Source: Flavobacterium sp. N2038
Lineage (GTDB): Bacteria > Bacteroidota > Bacteroidia > Flavobacteriales > Flavobacteriaceae
NCBI RefSeq assembly: GCF_025947185.1
Contig: NZ_CP110001.1
Location: 2,976,001 to 3,040,000, forward strand
Direction: 5' to 3'
Length of the DNA stretch: 64,000 bases
The notes under the pieces were generated by a model. That model saw only the letters and a list, made by a program, of their open reading frames with translations, had not been told where the DNA came from and ran no database searches. Numbering within the stretch: the first letter of the stretch is position 1; each line of letters opens with the position of its first letter. The position numbers and the translations under genes were made by a program. Below, piece by piece: positions 1-8,821 of this stretch.

Positions 1-2144
1 TCTACAAAAAGCTTTCCTGTTGTAGAGCCGTTGCATATATTTACAGCTGTAAGTTTTGGTAAACCAAGTTTTTCTACATCAAGTAGTGAATTAACAACAT
101 TGCCACAGGCATCTGTAACCGTAAAATTATAGATCCCATTAGTTAAACCAGTAAATAAACTATTATTGCCATTATTTACAACAAAAGGACTTCCGTCTTT
201 AGTAGTGATACCGTATGTATAAGGTTCAACTCCATTATAACCCGCTATCGAAGCATTAAAATGCACTCCATCAGCACATTTAAACGAATACAAATCTTTC
301 GTTTTTAACTCCGTTCCATTGTAATCAAAAGTAGAAAGAACATCATAGCATTTTTTTCCATAACCATAAACAGCTACACCCGGATACAAACTAAGAGTAC
401 CAAAAGTTTTTATTATTCGGTAAGTTCCCGACACAGACCATGACCCTTGTTGCTGACCATTAATTAGTGATTGGGCATTTGCAGAGTTTGGAGCATCATT
501 AGAATAACCTCCTGCTGTAGGATGCCCCCAATTATTACTTAAAGGATCTTTTATTTGCAGCCAATAATAAACATTCTGAATAGACGGAACAAGATTATCA
601 CCTGTTACACTCAGATTGACATCAAAACTACTACACTTTTGAACTTTAGAGGCTACTACAGTTCCCTGATCATACCCAATAACATTTACATTAGTTGTAA
701 TAACATGTCCACAATTATCCGTTGTTTCAACCGTATATTGACCACCTGCAACATCATCAAAAACAACATTATAACCATCCGGATAAATTTTGGATGTTAC
801 ATCAACCGGATAAGTATTTGAAAAACCAGAAGGACCCGAAGTAACTCTCGCGCTTGCAAAAGTATAAGTTGAAGTATTTTGGGATACAGAAAAAGTACCA
901 TTCCCGGCTCCGCAACCTATTCCCTGAAAGACCCACAATATAGGAGTTGGAGTAGAAACTGTAACATTTTCGTTAATAACAATACCACAAGCATCTGTTA
1001 TACGAACTTGATAAACCCCTTCAGGAATTGGATTTCCGGGCCCGCCAATAAGATTAGAACCCGATGCGCCGCCAATTGAATATCCCGGCGGTGCAGATAT
1101 AACCTCATATGACAAAGGACTTACCATAAATTTAGCACTTAAGGACAAATACGATCCTGAACAATTTGCCGGTAAAACATCTGCAAATACTTCTGCCGGA
1201 GCATTAATATTTTTTGTATCAGTAAATACATTTCCGCAAGCATCTGTAACCTTCAGATCCAATACATAAGGTGTAGTATAAAAAGGAATTGAGGTAGTGA
1301 TATCGTCTGTAGTGCTGCCAAAACGATTCGGACCTGTAATTGTCCTGGTAGTGGTTATATCTGCTCCTCCACCTGGCGGATGAACAATATAATCAAAAGT
1401 AAGCGGGTAAACCATCACATTACTATCTGCTCCCGCTTTTAAAAATTGTCTAAAATCACCATAACCACAAGCAGTTCTTTCGGTATTATAACTGCTGTTT
1501 GATTCAAATATAACATTGGGTGTAAACGTAGTCAGCGTTACTGTTTTAGTAACAATTTCACCACAATTATCTGTAACTGACACCACATAAGAGCCACCTG
1601 TAAGCCCCGTGAAAGAGCTGCCCGATTGTGGACCAATAGCCATAGGGCCAGTAATTCTATAAGCGTTGGTAGCCGATGGAGTTCCCGTATTAATGGTTAT
1701 ATCGATCGCCCCTGAATTTGGGCAGGTTTCATCTGTTTTAGTTATCGTAAAAGTTAACGGATTTACATTGGCATTTATATTACCATTCCAAACCTGAGAA
1801 TTGCTTATACTTCCGGCTTTACTTTGAATTGCATTAATGCGATAAACCCCTCCGCTAAGTCCTGTTACAGAATTGCTTGTTGTTGTAACTATTGCAGTTG
1901 TAAAATTAGGCGCTTTGTAAATTGCATATGTTACAGTGGCAGCAGGATCAGTTCCAGTAGTGCCAAATGATAATGCCCCATTATTCCTGCAACTCTCTGC
2001 GGTTGTTGTTACATCGAGAGTAAATGCTGGCAAAGTCCCTTGTGCCTGAGATGCAAAATTCACCAACAGAAAGAGAACTAAAACCAATATGTGGTCAAAA
2101 AAATTTGCTAAACAGTTTTTTTTACTTAGAGTAATTTTCTTCAT
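1..2144 (-). CDS. Large secreted repeat protein (SprB-like/adhesin), 3' end outside the window
   Basis: The reading frame is open from an ATG at 2144 to the window edge, so only about the first 714 residues are present. It starts with a signal peptide ending in ASQAQ near residue 35. Modules of roughly 90-100 residues follow, each closing with a variant of 'VTDACGN' (seen as VTDNCGE, VTDACGN, ITDACGI, TTDNCGH and VTDACGN), with cysteines placed regularly. This is the pattern of the SprB-type and Ig-like repeats of large Bacteroidota cell-surface proteins. These are usually exported by the type IX secretion system and end in a gliding-motility-associated C-terminal domain, which would lie beyond the edge. 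A role as adhesin or gliding-associated surface protein is inferred from the repeats alone. Confidence 0.8.
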   Translation of the reverse strand, partial: MKKITLSKKNCLANFFDHILVLVLFLLVNFASQAQGTLPAFTLDVTTTAESCRNNGALSFGTTGTDPAATVTYAIYKAPNFTTAIVTTTSNSVTGLSGGVYRINAIQSKAGSISNSQVWNGNINANVNPLTFTITKTDETCPNSGAIDITINTGTPSATNAYRITGPMAIGPQSGSSFTGLTGGSYVVSVTDNCGEIVTKTVTLTTFTPNVIFESNSSYNTERTACGYGDFRQFLKAGADSNVMVYPLTFDYIVHPPGGGADITTTRTITGPNRFGSTTDDITTSIPFYTTPYVLDLKVTDACGNVFTDTKNINAPAEVFADVLPANCSGSYLSLSAKFMVSPLSYEVISAPPGYSIGGASGSNLIGGPGNPIPEGVYQVRITDACGIVINENVTVSTPTPILWVFQGIGCGAGNGTFSVSQNTSTYTFASARVTSGPSGFSNTYPVDVTSKIYPDGYNVVFDDVAGGQYTVETTDNCGHVITTNVNVIGYDQGTVVASKVQKCSSFDVNLSVTGDNLVPSIQNVYYWLQIKDPLSNNWGHPTAGGYSNDAPNSANAQSLINGQQQGSWSVSGTYRIIKTFGTLSLYPGVAVYGYGKKCYDVLSTFDYNGTELKTKDLYSFKCADGVHFNASIAGYNGVEPYTYGITTKDGSPFVVNNGNNSLFTGLTNGIYNFTVTDACGNVVNSLLDVEKLGLPKLTAVNICNGSTTGKLFV

Positions 2145-3259
2145 ATTTCGCAGTTAAAAAATTTTTAAAAAGATTAAAATTGAGTTCAATATTAATTAAC
2201 TGATCAGTTCATCAAAATTGATTGTGGAGTGCTATAAATGTTAGGATTACAAGCTACTCCATGGTTATTCAGAATTTGTAGTCTGTTCTGAATACTAATT
2301 GGCTTAAAAAATTTATAAAACAATTTTGTCCAAGGCACAAAAAGCCTTAAAAAAATAAAATAATTCATACTATTATTAAGTTATTTAAAAATTACATTCA
2401 TAATAAGCGAATACTGTTATTAGCTATACAGATAAGACCTGAACTTGTATAGAAATAGCTCTCAAAAGGTCATACACAAAACAGGGTATGAATACTTTTT
2501 TGCTATTTTTTAGACAATAATGATTTAATACCCAAAATAAATATCATGAGTCTGAGATCATATTAATAACTTAGTAATTCTTTAGTAGAAAATATAACTT
2601 GGTTTTAAGGCTGGCAGGTTTATTCAACAAGAAAAACACAAGTGCTATTTTCAATAGCTTCTTTGTAGGTTAGTAAGCATTTTAATAGTGCGAAATTTAT
2701 TCAGGAAAATAAGCGCACTACCCTAAAAATTTTCGGCAAATTTATTCTAAACTGTAGCTCTTGTCCTAAAAAACACCTACCACATAGATACCCACCAAGC
2801 TTCAAAACAAACTTTTTACGCTTAAAAGACTCCAAAAAACAAGGTATGATGAGATTTAGTACCCGAAACAAGAATTTACTTTCTCAACTCCCCTTTCTCT
2901 TATGAGTTCTACTGCATCGAGCATTTTGATTAAATAAATATAAGGCGTCGTGAAGTCAGAGCCAGAATCTCCGGCATGGGGAGACAATGAAAGTTCTGGA
3001 GTTTGGCATAGAAATAATTCAAATTCTTCCAGCGTTTTTCATTAAATGCTTTTTGAAATACAATAAAGGATTATCGTATTCTTCCTTTTTCAGCGAAGAA
3101 AGAGGAAAAACCATTTCAGAGCACAAATATATCACTCTAAAAACACCTATACTATTCCTACAAAATAATTCTTCTTTGAAATATTTTTTTATCTTTGAAA
3201 CTCATGACTTTTAGACCAAATGGCTTTATCTTTGAGCCATTAGAAAACCAATATTCATT
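2145..3259. other. Non-coding region, about 1.1 kb
   Basis: This is AT-rich sequence between the divergent surface-protein and XRE-regulator genes. Short open frames at 2987-3214 (+) and 3158-3421 (-) have no recognisable domain and unlikely composition, and are not called. It should hold the promoters of both flanking genes. Confidence 0.5.
3190..3234 (+). promoter_or_regulatory. Two TATCTTTG -7-like elements upstream of the XRE gene
   Basis: TATCTTTG occurs at 3190-3197 and again at 3227-3234. Both fit the Bacteroidota -7 consensus TAnnTTTG, and the second lies 26 bp before the ATG. No TTG (-33) at normal spacing is evident, so this is tentative. Confidence 0.3.
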
Positions 3260-3670
3260 ATGGAACAGAAAATACATCAGGGAAGAAACGTAAAACGTTT
3301 TAGAGAAATGCTTAACATTAAGCAGGAAGCATTGGCTTATGATCTGGGCGAAGACTGGAACCAAAAGAAAATTTCTATGCTGGAGCAAAAAGATGTAATT
3401 GAAGACAACTTGCTGAAACAAATCTCAGCTGTATTAAAAATTCCTGTTGAAGCTTTTCAGAATTTTGATGAAGAGCAAGCGATAAATATTATTTCTAATA
3501 CTTTTACAAGTAATGATACATCAACATTAAATGCAGTTAACCCAAACTGTACATTTAATACAATTGACAAAATTGTTCAATTATATGATGAAAAAATTGC
3601 ATTGTACGAGCGTATGTTGAAGGAGAAAGACGAAATGATGGTGAGGCTTGAGAAATTGATTGGGAAGTAA
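3260..3670 (+). CDS. XRE-type helix-turn-helix regulator
   Basis: 136 residues. The N-terminal 65 or so form an HTH_3/XRE domain (GRNVKRFREMLNIKQEALAYDLG, recognition region around NQKKISMLEQ), followed by a linker and a C-terminal helix rich in K/E (YDEKIALYERMLKEKDEMM) likely to form a coiled coil for dimerisation. This is the small DNA-binding regulator type frequent in flavobacteria. No target can be read from the sequence. Its nearest neighbours are on the other strand. The ATG at 3260 is preceded by a plausible -7 element. Confidence 0.75.
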   Translation: MEQKIHQGRNVKRFREMLNIKQEALAYDLGEDWNQKKISMLEQKDVIEDNLLKQISAVLKIPVEAFQNFDEEQAINIISNTFTSNDTSTLNAVNPNCTFNTIDKIVQLYDEKIALYERMLKEKDEMMVRLEKLIGK

Positions 3671-3805
3671 TTCAGGAGCAACCATTTTTCATATTTGAAA
3701 AAATATATTTATAAACTTTAAAAAGAAGCAATTAATTAAGGTAATGATATACGTATGTAACCTGATAAATAAATTAGGAGAATAGAATGCTAAAACACTC
3801 CCATA

Positions 3806-4456
3806 TTATTCAGTAGCTTGGAACTTATCCTTTAACCTTTTTTCAATTTTAAATATCAAGTTAAATACGAAATCAAAATAAGGGTATGAACTATTTTTAG
3901 CAAACTCTCCCATTTGTATTGCTTGGAAAGTTGGCATAGTTTTTTGATTTATAGAAACTTCTTTTAGTTCTGCATGAGGATTAGTCAAACTTCCTTGATA
4001 CATTATTGTTTCATCTGGCAAATCTGCTAGGATATTACTCGAATCAGCATGTGAAAATCCGTTTCTTAATAATACACGGATTGTGTCAAACAAATGTTTT
4101 TTTTCTTTATCAGTAATTAATCCATTTTTTTTGCACCTTTCAATTGAATTCCCCAAATCTATAGATCCATAATTTGAATTAGGTTCTTCAAAAGTTTCTG
4201 ACCATTTATCAATTTCTATTGGACCTATTCCAACTTCGTTATAAATTAAAGCAAGCTTTAAAAGTCTTTCTAACATATGATTCGTCAGAGTAATTGCTGC
4301 CCTATCTAACTCAAGAATCAGACATTTATTTATCTCGTATATTAGTGTGTTGAATTCACAAAACACTTCTAATCTAAATTCAAAATATTTAGAAAACCTT
4401 GGGAAATTTTTATTCAAATTTTCTACAAAATTATTTTCAAATTTACTTTTTTCCAT
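3806..4456 (-). CDS. Hypothetical protein with a HEPN-type RNxxxH motif
   Basis: 216 residues, no signal peptide, mostly alpha-helical by composition. I do not recognise the family. The one telling feature is RNGFSH at residues 131-136, which fits the R-(N/D/H)-x3-H motif of HEPN-fold RNases, followed by an acidic residue (HAD). HEPN proteins act as RNases in toxin-antitoxin and abortive-infection systems, or as non-catalytic helical domains. No nucleotidyltransferase or antitoxin partner lies beside it. A second small protein with the same motif lies about 220 bp away on the same strand. A HEPN assignment from a six-residue motif is an inference only. Confidence 0.6.
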   Translation of the reverse strand: MEKSKFENNFVENLNKNFPRFSKYFEFRLEVFCEFNTLIYEINKCLILELDRAAITLTNHMLERLLKLALIYNEVGIGPIEIDKWSETFEEPNSNYGSIDLGNSIERCKKNGLITDKEKKHLFDTIRVLLRNGFSHADSSNILADLPDETIMYQGSLTNPHAELKEVSINQKTMPTFQAIQMGEFAKNSSYPYFDFVFNLIFKIEKRLKDKFQATE

Positions 4457-4551
4457 ATCAAGTTATTTTTAGTAAGATAAAATTAAAAATGTTAGCAAAT
4501 CATAAGTATACAAAATTCTAATAAAAATACAAGAATATGATTTCCTAAGCT

Positions 4552-4572
4552 GGTGCGAGCGTCTCGCTCGTG
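4552..4572. repeat. REP-like palindrome
   Basis: CGAGCG-TCT-CGCTCG (4556-4570) forms a perfect 6-bp stem with a 3-nt loop. It is GC-rich against an AT-rich background and sits between two genes, as REP elements do. Confidence 0.5.
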
Positions 4573-4675
4573 AACGTCGTTTTGAGTTCAGAAATTCGTT
4601 TATGATAATCATCTCTAGAAATGATATAAATGATTACATGGAGTACACCGACGAAAGTAGCTAAGTTTTTAAATG

Positions 4676-5179
4676 TTACTTTCGAATTCTTCTTCCTTGT
4701 TCTTGTAATTTCAATAATGCAATAATTCCTGTCATATCTTTTCCTTTAGAAGAACAAAAGTCAATCAAATCATATTCTATTACACGTTGAATACTTTCTG
4801 CTTTGTCTGAAATCGCCTTAATTTTATGAAACAATTCCTCTCCTATGTTTCTGGCATTTAAATCTTCTTCATTTCCACAGATAACTTTGTGAACTAACCA
4901 ATTCCTTTGCTGTAAAAAAACATTTAATTCATCTTTCAATGACAAATCATATAGTTCCTCTTTAATTGCAATTTTAATAGCGTGGCCTAAAGTATAACTC
5001 TGGTTTTGTTTTAAAAATTCATCTGTTCGTTCCTTTGTTTCTGTGGGATTCATTTTAAGAGTAATTGAATGACTCAACGCTTGCTCAACCATTTGGGTTT
5101 TCAATAGAGCTTCTCCGATAAAACAATACAGATTAATTTCATTACTGTTAGCTGGTATATTTATAACATTTTTTTTCAT
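4676..5179 (-). CDS. Hypothetical protein with a HEPN-type RNxxxH motif (MAE_28990/AbiV-like size)
   Basis: 167 residues, soluble, helix-rich. QQRNWLVHK places R92 and H97 in an RNxxxH arrangement typical of HEPN domains (RNxLVH is a common form), preceded by a long helix (LKDELNVFLQ). The family is not recognised beyond this. It may be an RNase toxin, an abortive-infection-type protein or a catalytically silent helical domain. No obvious antitoxin is adjacent. The next gene, 3806-4456, carries the same type of motif, so the two may be a diverged pair. Confidence 0.6.
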   Translation of the reverse strand: MKKNVINIPANSNEINLYCFIGEALLKTQMVEQALSHSITLKMNPTETKERTDEFLKQNQSYTLGHAIKIAIKEELYDLSLKDELNVFLQQRNWLVHKVICGNEEDLNARNIGEELFHKIKAISDKAESIQRVIEYDLIDFCSSKGKDMTGIIALLKLQEQGRRIRK

Positions 5180-5308
5180 ATGCTTTTCACTTTAATAAAA
5201 TTTCGTTTAACTTGTCTAATTATTTACTAGTCAAAGATATCTTCTTTTGTACGCAGTGTTTTTGCGCAGTAAAAAAATACTCAATTTCTCTTGAATTTTA
5301 TTTACCTG

Positions 5309-5428
5309 ATCTCGCGGATTTGTAATCCGTGCCCGCAAAGTATATCTTAACAGATTAAAAAAAAGAAAATCAAGTTTTTATTAATATTAAGAACGGGCAC
5401 GGAAAGAATTTCCGCGCTATCGTTGCCT
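5309..5428. repeat. REP-like inverted pair (BIME-like)
   Basis: The left unit, 5309-5336 (CTCGCGGATTTGTAATCCG then TGCCCG), and the right unit, 5394-5422 (CGGGCACGGAAAGAATTTCC then GCGCTATCG), are imperfect inverted copies of each other. Each has its own internal palindrome. Head-to-head GC-rich units about 60 bp apart are typical of REP elements spread by RAYT-type transposases. No such transposase is in the window. Confidence 0.55.
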
Positions 5429-5468
5429 AGCTTTTCAAAAAAAAACTCTTTAGTGAGCGGATATTATA

Positions 5469-5903
5469 TCAGTTCAATTTTATATCAAATACTTTTTGCT
5501 CTTTCGTTTCTACAAAACCAATTCTATTGTAAAACAAATGAGTTTCATTGCGAAGAGTATTACATCTTACTCGAATTTTATTGCTTTTTTTGGAATAGGC
5601 CCATTCCATTACTTTTTTAACTAAAATTTCTCCTATCCCATTTCTGCGGTAATTTTCATCTACTATTAGTCCTCCAATTTCTACAAAAGAACCTGACTCA
5701 ACTCTAAGGGAATAAAAACCATGAATCCAGCCAATAATATTTTCATCGTCAAGAATTACATAAACACAATTATCGACATTATTTAAAATTTCGCAAAGGC
5801 TGTTATGTGTTTCTTCAATTGTTCCCGCATAACCTAATTGATTGGATAGTTTATTAATAAATTCTGCATCAGCAACTTCTGCTTGTCTTAAAAACAATTT
5901 CAT
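5469..5903 (-). CDS. GNAT family N-acetyltransferase
   Basis: About 144 residues from ATG 5903. An upstream in-frame ATG at 5921 is possible, but AGGAAA sits directly before the inner one. It has the GNAT fold: N-terminal LRQAEVADAEFINKL, a central strand pair (VYVILDDENIIGWIHGFYS), motif A for acetyl-CoA binding (VDENYRRNGIGEILVKK, matching R/Q-x2-G-x-G/A) and a C-terminal NRIGFVE motif. It transfers an acetyl group from acetyl-CoA to an unknown amine. It stands alone between REP-like repeats and is likely accessory. Confidence 0.85.
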   Translation of the reverse strand: MKLFLRQAEVADAEFINKLSNQLGYAGTIEETHNSLCEILNNVDNCVYVILDDENIIGWIHGFYSLRVESGSFVEIGGLIVDENYRRNGIGEILVKKVMEWAYSKKSNKIRVRCNTLRNETHLFYNRIGFVETKEQKVFDIKLN

Positions 5904-5921
5904 ATTTCCTGTATCTCTCAT

Positions 5922-6269
5922 TACTCTTAACTTGTATTTACATTAAAATAAAAAAAGTGATTATCGTTTCCAAAATAAACAAAAAAACAGACAGGGATTA
6001 CGATTAGTTATAAATTCAGAAATATTTTTCCTGATCTAATCAAGATTTATGAGTGTGAAGTCAGGAGACATTCACACAGTTTTTCATAAGAACTCTTCGG
6101 TAAGTTGGGATACAATTTTAATCATAGAAAGTAGTGACTGTCACCTATTCACAAATTTTTGATATTTATAAACAACTTATCCAGCAACTAAAAAAACTAT
6201 TTCATCTAAATATGTTTTCCATCTAGAAACTTTGGTGTAAACTTACATCAATCTAAAACTTGAATTATT
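5922..6269. other. Non-coding region before the orphan antitoxin
   Basis: No gene is supported here. It contains a small inverted repeat (GTGTGAA at 6053-6059, TTCACAC at 6071-6077) and, at its right end, the promoter/operator-like sequence listed separately. Confidence 0.4.
6232..6262 (+). promoter_or_regulatory. Possible promoter with autoregulatory operator of the ParD-like gene
   Basis: TTG at 6232-6234 and the -7-like TAAAACTTG at 6254-6262 are 19 bp apart. Between them lies the perfect inverted repeat TGTAA-AC-TTACA (6236-6247). An operator inside the promoter of a ribbon-helix-helix antitoxin gene would fit autorepression. This is inferred from sequence only. Confidence 0.35.
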
Positions 6270-6515
6270 ATGACACGACACAGTATATCATTAACTGTCC
6301 CAAATGACGAATGGCTGAAAAATCAGGTTAATACAGAAGAGTTTAGTAGTAAAAGTGAATCTATTAACTATTTGATTAAGCAAGCTCGTTCACAAGAAGA
6401 ATACTATGAGTTTGTGAGAGCTAAAATAGATAAGGGAGAAAATAGCGGTTTTGCAAAAAAACAAACCAGAGAAGAAATGTTAGCCGAATTTAAAAAAGAT
6501 TTACCTAATCTATAG
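6270..6515 (+). CDS. ParD/CC2985-like type II antitoxin, without a toxin gene
   Basis: 81 residues. The N-terminus has ribbon-helix-helix character (RHSISLTVPNDEWLKNQV, then FSSKSESINYLIKQAR), followed by an acidic/basic tail (EEYYEFVRAKIDKGENSGF) as in ParD-family antitoxins, where the tail wraps the ParE toxin. ParE would normally follow immediately with an overlapping start. Here only about 100 bp of non-coding DNA, including a REP-like repeat, separates it from a gene on the opposite strand. It is therefore a solitary antitoxin: a relic of a decayed module, or a stand-alone regulator. Confidence 0.75.
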   Translation: MTRHSISLTVPNDEWLKNQVNTEEFSSKSESINYLIKQARSQEEYYEFVRAKIDKGENSGFAKKQTREEMLAEFKKDLPNL

Positions 6516-6552
6516 CTGTATATTTTACATCAGTTTTTATTAATACAGAAAC

Positions 6553-6584
6553 GCACACGGAGAGAATTTCTGTGCTATCGTTGC
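6553..6584. repeat. REP-like unit, copy of the 5394-5422 element
   Basis: GCACACGGAGAGAATTTCTG followed by TGCTATCGTTGC closely matches the right-hand unit at 5394-5428, including the shared CTATCGTTGC end and the internal GAGAATTTC palindrome. It sits where a ParE toxin gene would be expected. Confidence 0.55.
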
Positions 6585-6614
6585 ATATACTCGAGTGATT
6601 AGAGAGTTCACTCC

Positions 6615-7313
6615 TCAACAAATCAACAACAACCGATATTCTCCTTCATTTTCTATTGGTGCTCTATGAATACAAGGCAGTACTTGTTGCTTTGGATGAT
6701 CTACAGCCAGACGCCAAAGATGTCCTAATCCTAAATTAATTGGTTCTGCATCGGGATGCAGCTGATAATGCAAATCAAAATAATTTTCCTTCAAGAAGTC
6801 TTCGAATTCATCCTCTGGTCCGTCATGGAGTTCTTTTAGCTTTGCTCGTATTTCCGGAATCAGGATTTTTTGCTCTGCCTGCGTATTAGAAACAATATCA
6901 CTTGCTGCTCCGTGATAGGTACATAAAAAAGTATCTGTTGCAATGGGCGAACGATCAACATGAAACGAATACACGTCGGTCGAGATAAAATCAAATTCAT
7001 CATCGCGCTCATAACATTTCAGTAAATTAAGAGAAGGCGAAGCGCCAAAATCGGCTAATACTTGGAGATCATTTAAGATTATTTCCCTTGCTATATTTCC
7101 CTTTTCTGAGAGTTGGAGCACGATTAAATCTTCGGGAAAAACTTCGGTTATATTTTCTTTTAAAGATAATTTGGTAACAATCTCTTTAAAATCGCCATCT
7201 AAATTTCTGTACCAGCAAAGCGCATTCATTTCTCCCTTGAAACAGGTATTTACAAGATCAGAGAAAGCAGTTACTACTCCTATTTGGCTGTTATCAGAAA
7301 ATATATTGCTCAT
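6615..7313 (-). CDS. DUF1826-like protein
   Basis: 232 residues, soluble, no signal peptide. The sequence resembles the DUF1826 family: conserved HVDRS, FLCTYHGAASD, a GLGHLWRL segment and a C-terminal CIHRAP...YRLLL. The several His/Asp/Cys in conserved positions (HVD, YHGA, CIHRAP) suggest metal or cofactor binding. No biochemical function is established to my knowledge. The gene lies 86 bp from the permease on the same strand, separated by a strong hairpin, so joint transcription is doubtful. Confidence 0.65.
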   Translation of the reverse strand: MSNIFSDNSQIGVVTAFSDLVNTCFKGEMNALCWYRNLDGDFKEIVTKLSLKENITEVFPEDLIVLQLSEKGNIAREIILNDLQVLADFGASPSLNLLKCYERDDEFDFISTDVYSFHVDRSPIATDTFLCTYHGAASDIVSNTQAEQKILIPEIRAKLKELHDGPEDEFEDFLKENYFDLHYQLHPDAEPINLGLGHLWRLAVDHPKQQVLPCIHRAPIENEGEYRLLLIC

Positions 7314-7327
7314 GGTATGTTATTATT

Positions 7328-7367
7328 TTTAAACACATAGAAACATAGTTGTTTCTATGTGTTTAAA
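7328..7367. repeat. Perfect 17-bp inverted repeat, ACATAGAAAC family
   Basis: TTTAAACACATAGAAAC (7328-7344) pairs perfectly with GTTTCTATGTGTTTAAA (7351-7367) around a 6-nt loop. It lies between the permease and the DUF1826-like gene and could serve as a transcription terminator. The same ACATAGAAACATA word recurs at 31876-31888, 42911-42925 and, inverted, 43108-43121, so it belongs to a dispersed repeat family. Confidence 0.65.
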
Positions 7368-7399
7368 TAATATTGAATAATGCAGTAAAAGCTGCTTTA

Positions 7400-8821
7400 T
7401 TATTTTGTTTTAAAAACTTTGTAGAAAACAAAAAGAATACCTAGCCAAATAGGAATTAATTCTACAGATAACTTCATATCGGTCATCCACATGATGGCTA
7501 AAATACCCAATAAAAACACAAAACAGATATAATTACTTACCGGATAAAATAAGGATGCAAACTTAGTTTTGGTATTTTCCTTGTCTTTGGCACGCCTGAA
7601 TCTTAGATGCGTATACGAAATCATAACCCAGTTAATAACCAAACAAGACACTACTAAAGACATTAAAATACTAAAAGCCTCTTTTGGAATTACTTTATTA
7701 ATTAAAATACAGATCGCTGCGAAACAAGAAGAAATTAAAATAGCATTAATGGGCACTGATTGTTTGTTTAGCTTCTTTAAAAATTTAGGTGCACTACCCT
7801 GATCTGCTAAACCATACAACATACGTGAGTTGCTGTATACACTACTATTGTATACCGATAAAGCGGCAGTTAATACAATTAAATTAAGCACATTGGCTAT
7901 AAGGCTTGTAAAATATATTTTACTACCAAAGAGCTCAAATTCCATTCCGTTTAAGTTTTGAAAAACCATCACAAACGGACTACTATCTGTAGTAATTTGC
8001 TGCCAAGGCGACAAAGCAAACAAAATGACCAATGCTCCAACATAAAATATAAGAATTCTATAAATAACCTGATTGGTTGCTTTTGGAATGTTTTTTTCCG
8101 GATTTTCGGCTTCAGCAGCAGTAATTCCGATTAGTTCCAGACCTCCAAAGGAGAACATAATCAGCGCCATTGCGGCTAATAAACCCTGAAAACTGCCATT
8201 TGTGGCTTTTTCGAAGAAACCTTTTGGAAAGAAACCTCCATCATTATATAAATTATGAATGGTTGCGTGTTCTCCTCCTGTTCCACTTACCAGCAAGTAA
8301 GTACCAAAAAGGATCATGGCAATAATGGCAACAACTTTTATAATTGAAAACCAAAATTCAGTTTCTCCGTAAACTTTTACAGAGGCAAAATTCAAAGCAT
8401 TAATAACCAGGAAGAAAAACAAACTGGATGCCCACAGTGGGACTTCAGGCCACCAAAACTGTACATAAACACCAATGGCTGTAAGCTCAGCCATGCTCAC
8501 TAAAATATATAAAATCCAATAATTCCAACCAGATGCAAAACCCGCAAAAGAACCACAGTATTTATAGGCAAAGTGGCTAAAACTTCCTGATACTGGTTCT
8601 TCGACAACCATTTCCCCAAGTTGTCTCATTATAAAAAAAGCGATGATTCCGGCAATAGCGTATCCTAAAATAACAGATGGCCCTGCTAATACGGCCGCTG
8701 GACCAATTCCAAGAAAAAGACCAGTTCCTATTGATCCGCCTAAGGCAATTAACTGAATGTGTCGGTTAGTCAGTCCACGTTTAAGCTGATTCTCTTCTAC
8801 AGCTTCATGATTATTTTTCAC
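7400..8821 (-). CDS. APC-family amino acid permease, PheP/AroP-like
   Basis: 473 residues with about 12 membrane segments. It carries the APC signature GGSIGTGLFLGIGPA in TM1, FSFGGLELIGITAAEAENPEKNIPKA in the TM6-loop region, and VNWVMISYTHLRFRRAK near the end. The sequence runs closely parallel to E. coli PheP/AroP across its whole length, so uptake of aromatic amino acids by proton symport is the likeliest role. Substrate choice in this family cannot be fixed from sequence, and CycA- or ProY-like specificity remains possible. It stands as its own unit, with a hairpin downstream. Confidence 0.88.
   Translation of the reverse strand: MKNNHEAVEENQLKRGLTNRHIQLIALGGSIGTGLFLGIGPAAVLAGPSVILGYAIAGIIAFFIMRQLGEMVVEEPVSGSFSHFAYKYCGSFAGFASGWNYWILYILVSMAELTAIGVYVQFWWPEVPLWASSLFFFLVINALNFASVKVYGETEFWFSIIKVVAIIAMILFGTYLLVSGTGGEHATIHNLYNDGGFFPKGFFEKATNGSFQGLLAAMALIMFSFGGLELIGITAAEAENPEKNIPKATNQVIYRILIFYVGALVILFALSPWQQITTDSSPFVMVFQNLNGMEFELFGSKIYFTSLIANVLNLIVLTAALSVYNSSVYSNSRMLYGLADQGSAPKFLKKLNKQSVPINAILISSCFAAICILINKVIPKEAFSILMSLVVSCLVINWVMISYTHLRFRRAKDKENTKTKFASLFYPVSNYICFVFLLGILAIMWMTDMKLSVELIPIWLGILFVFYKVFKTK

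Noticed and set aside
2987..3214. 75-codon open frame on the + strand
   Set aside because: Low-complexity, Phe/Ile-rich translation, no family likeness, and it overlaps the probable promoter region of the XRE gene.
3158..3421. 87-codon open frame on the - strand
   Set aside because: Antisense to the start of the convincing XRE regulator gene; translation shows no domain.
5423..5620. 65-codon open frame on the + strand
   Set aside because: Antisense to the 3' end of the GNAT gene, begins inside a REP-like unit.
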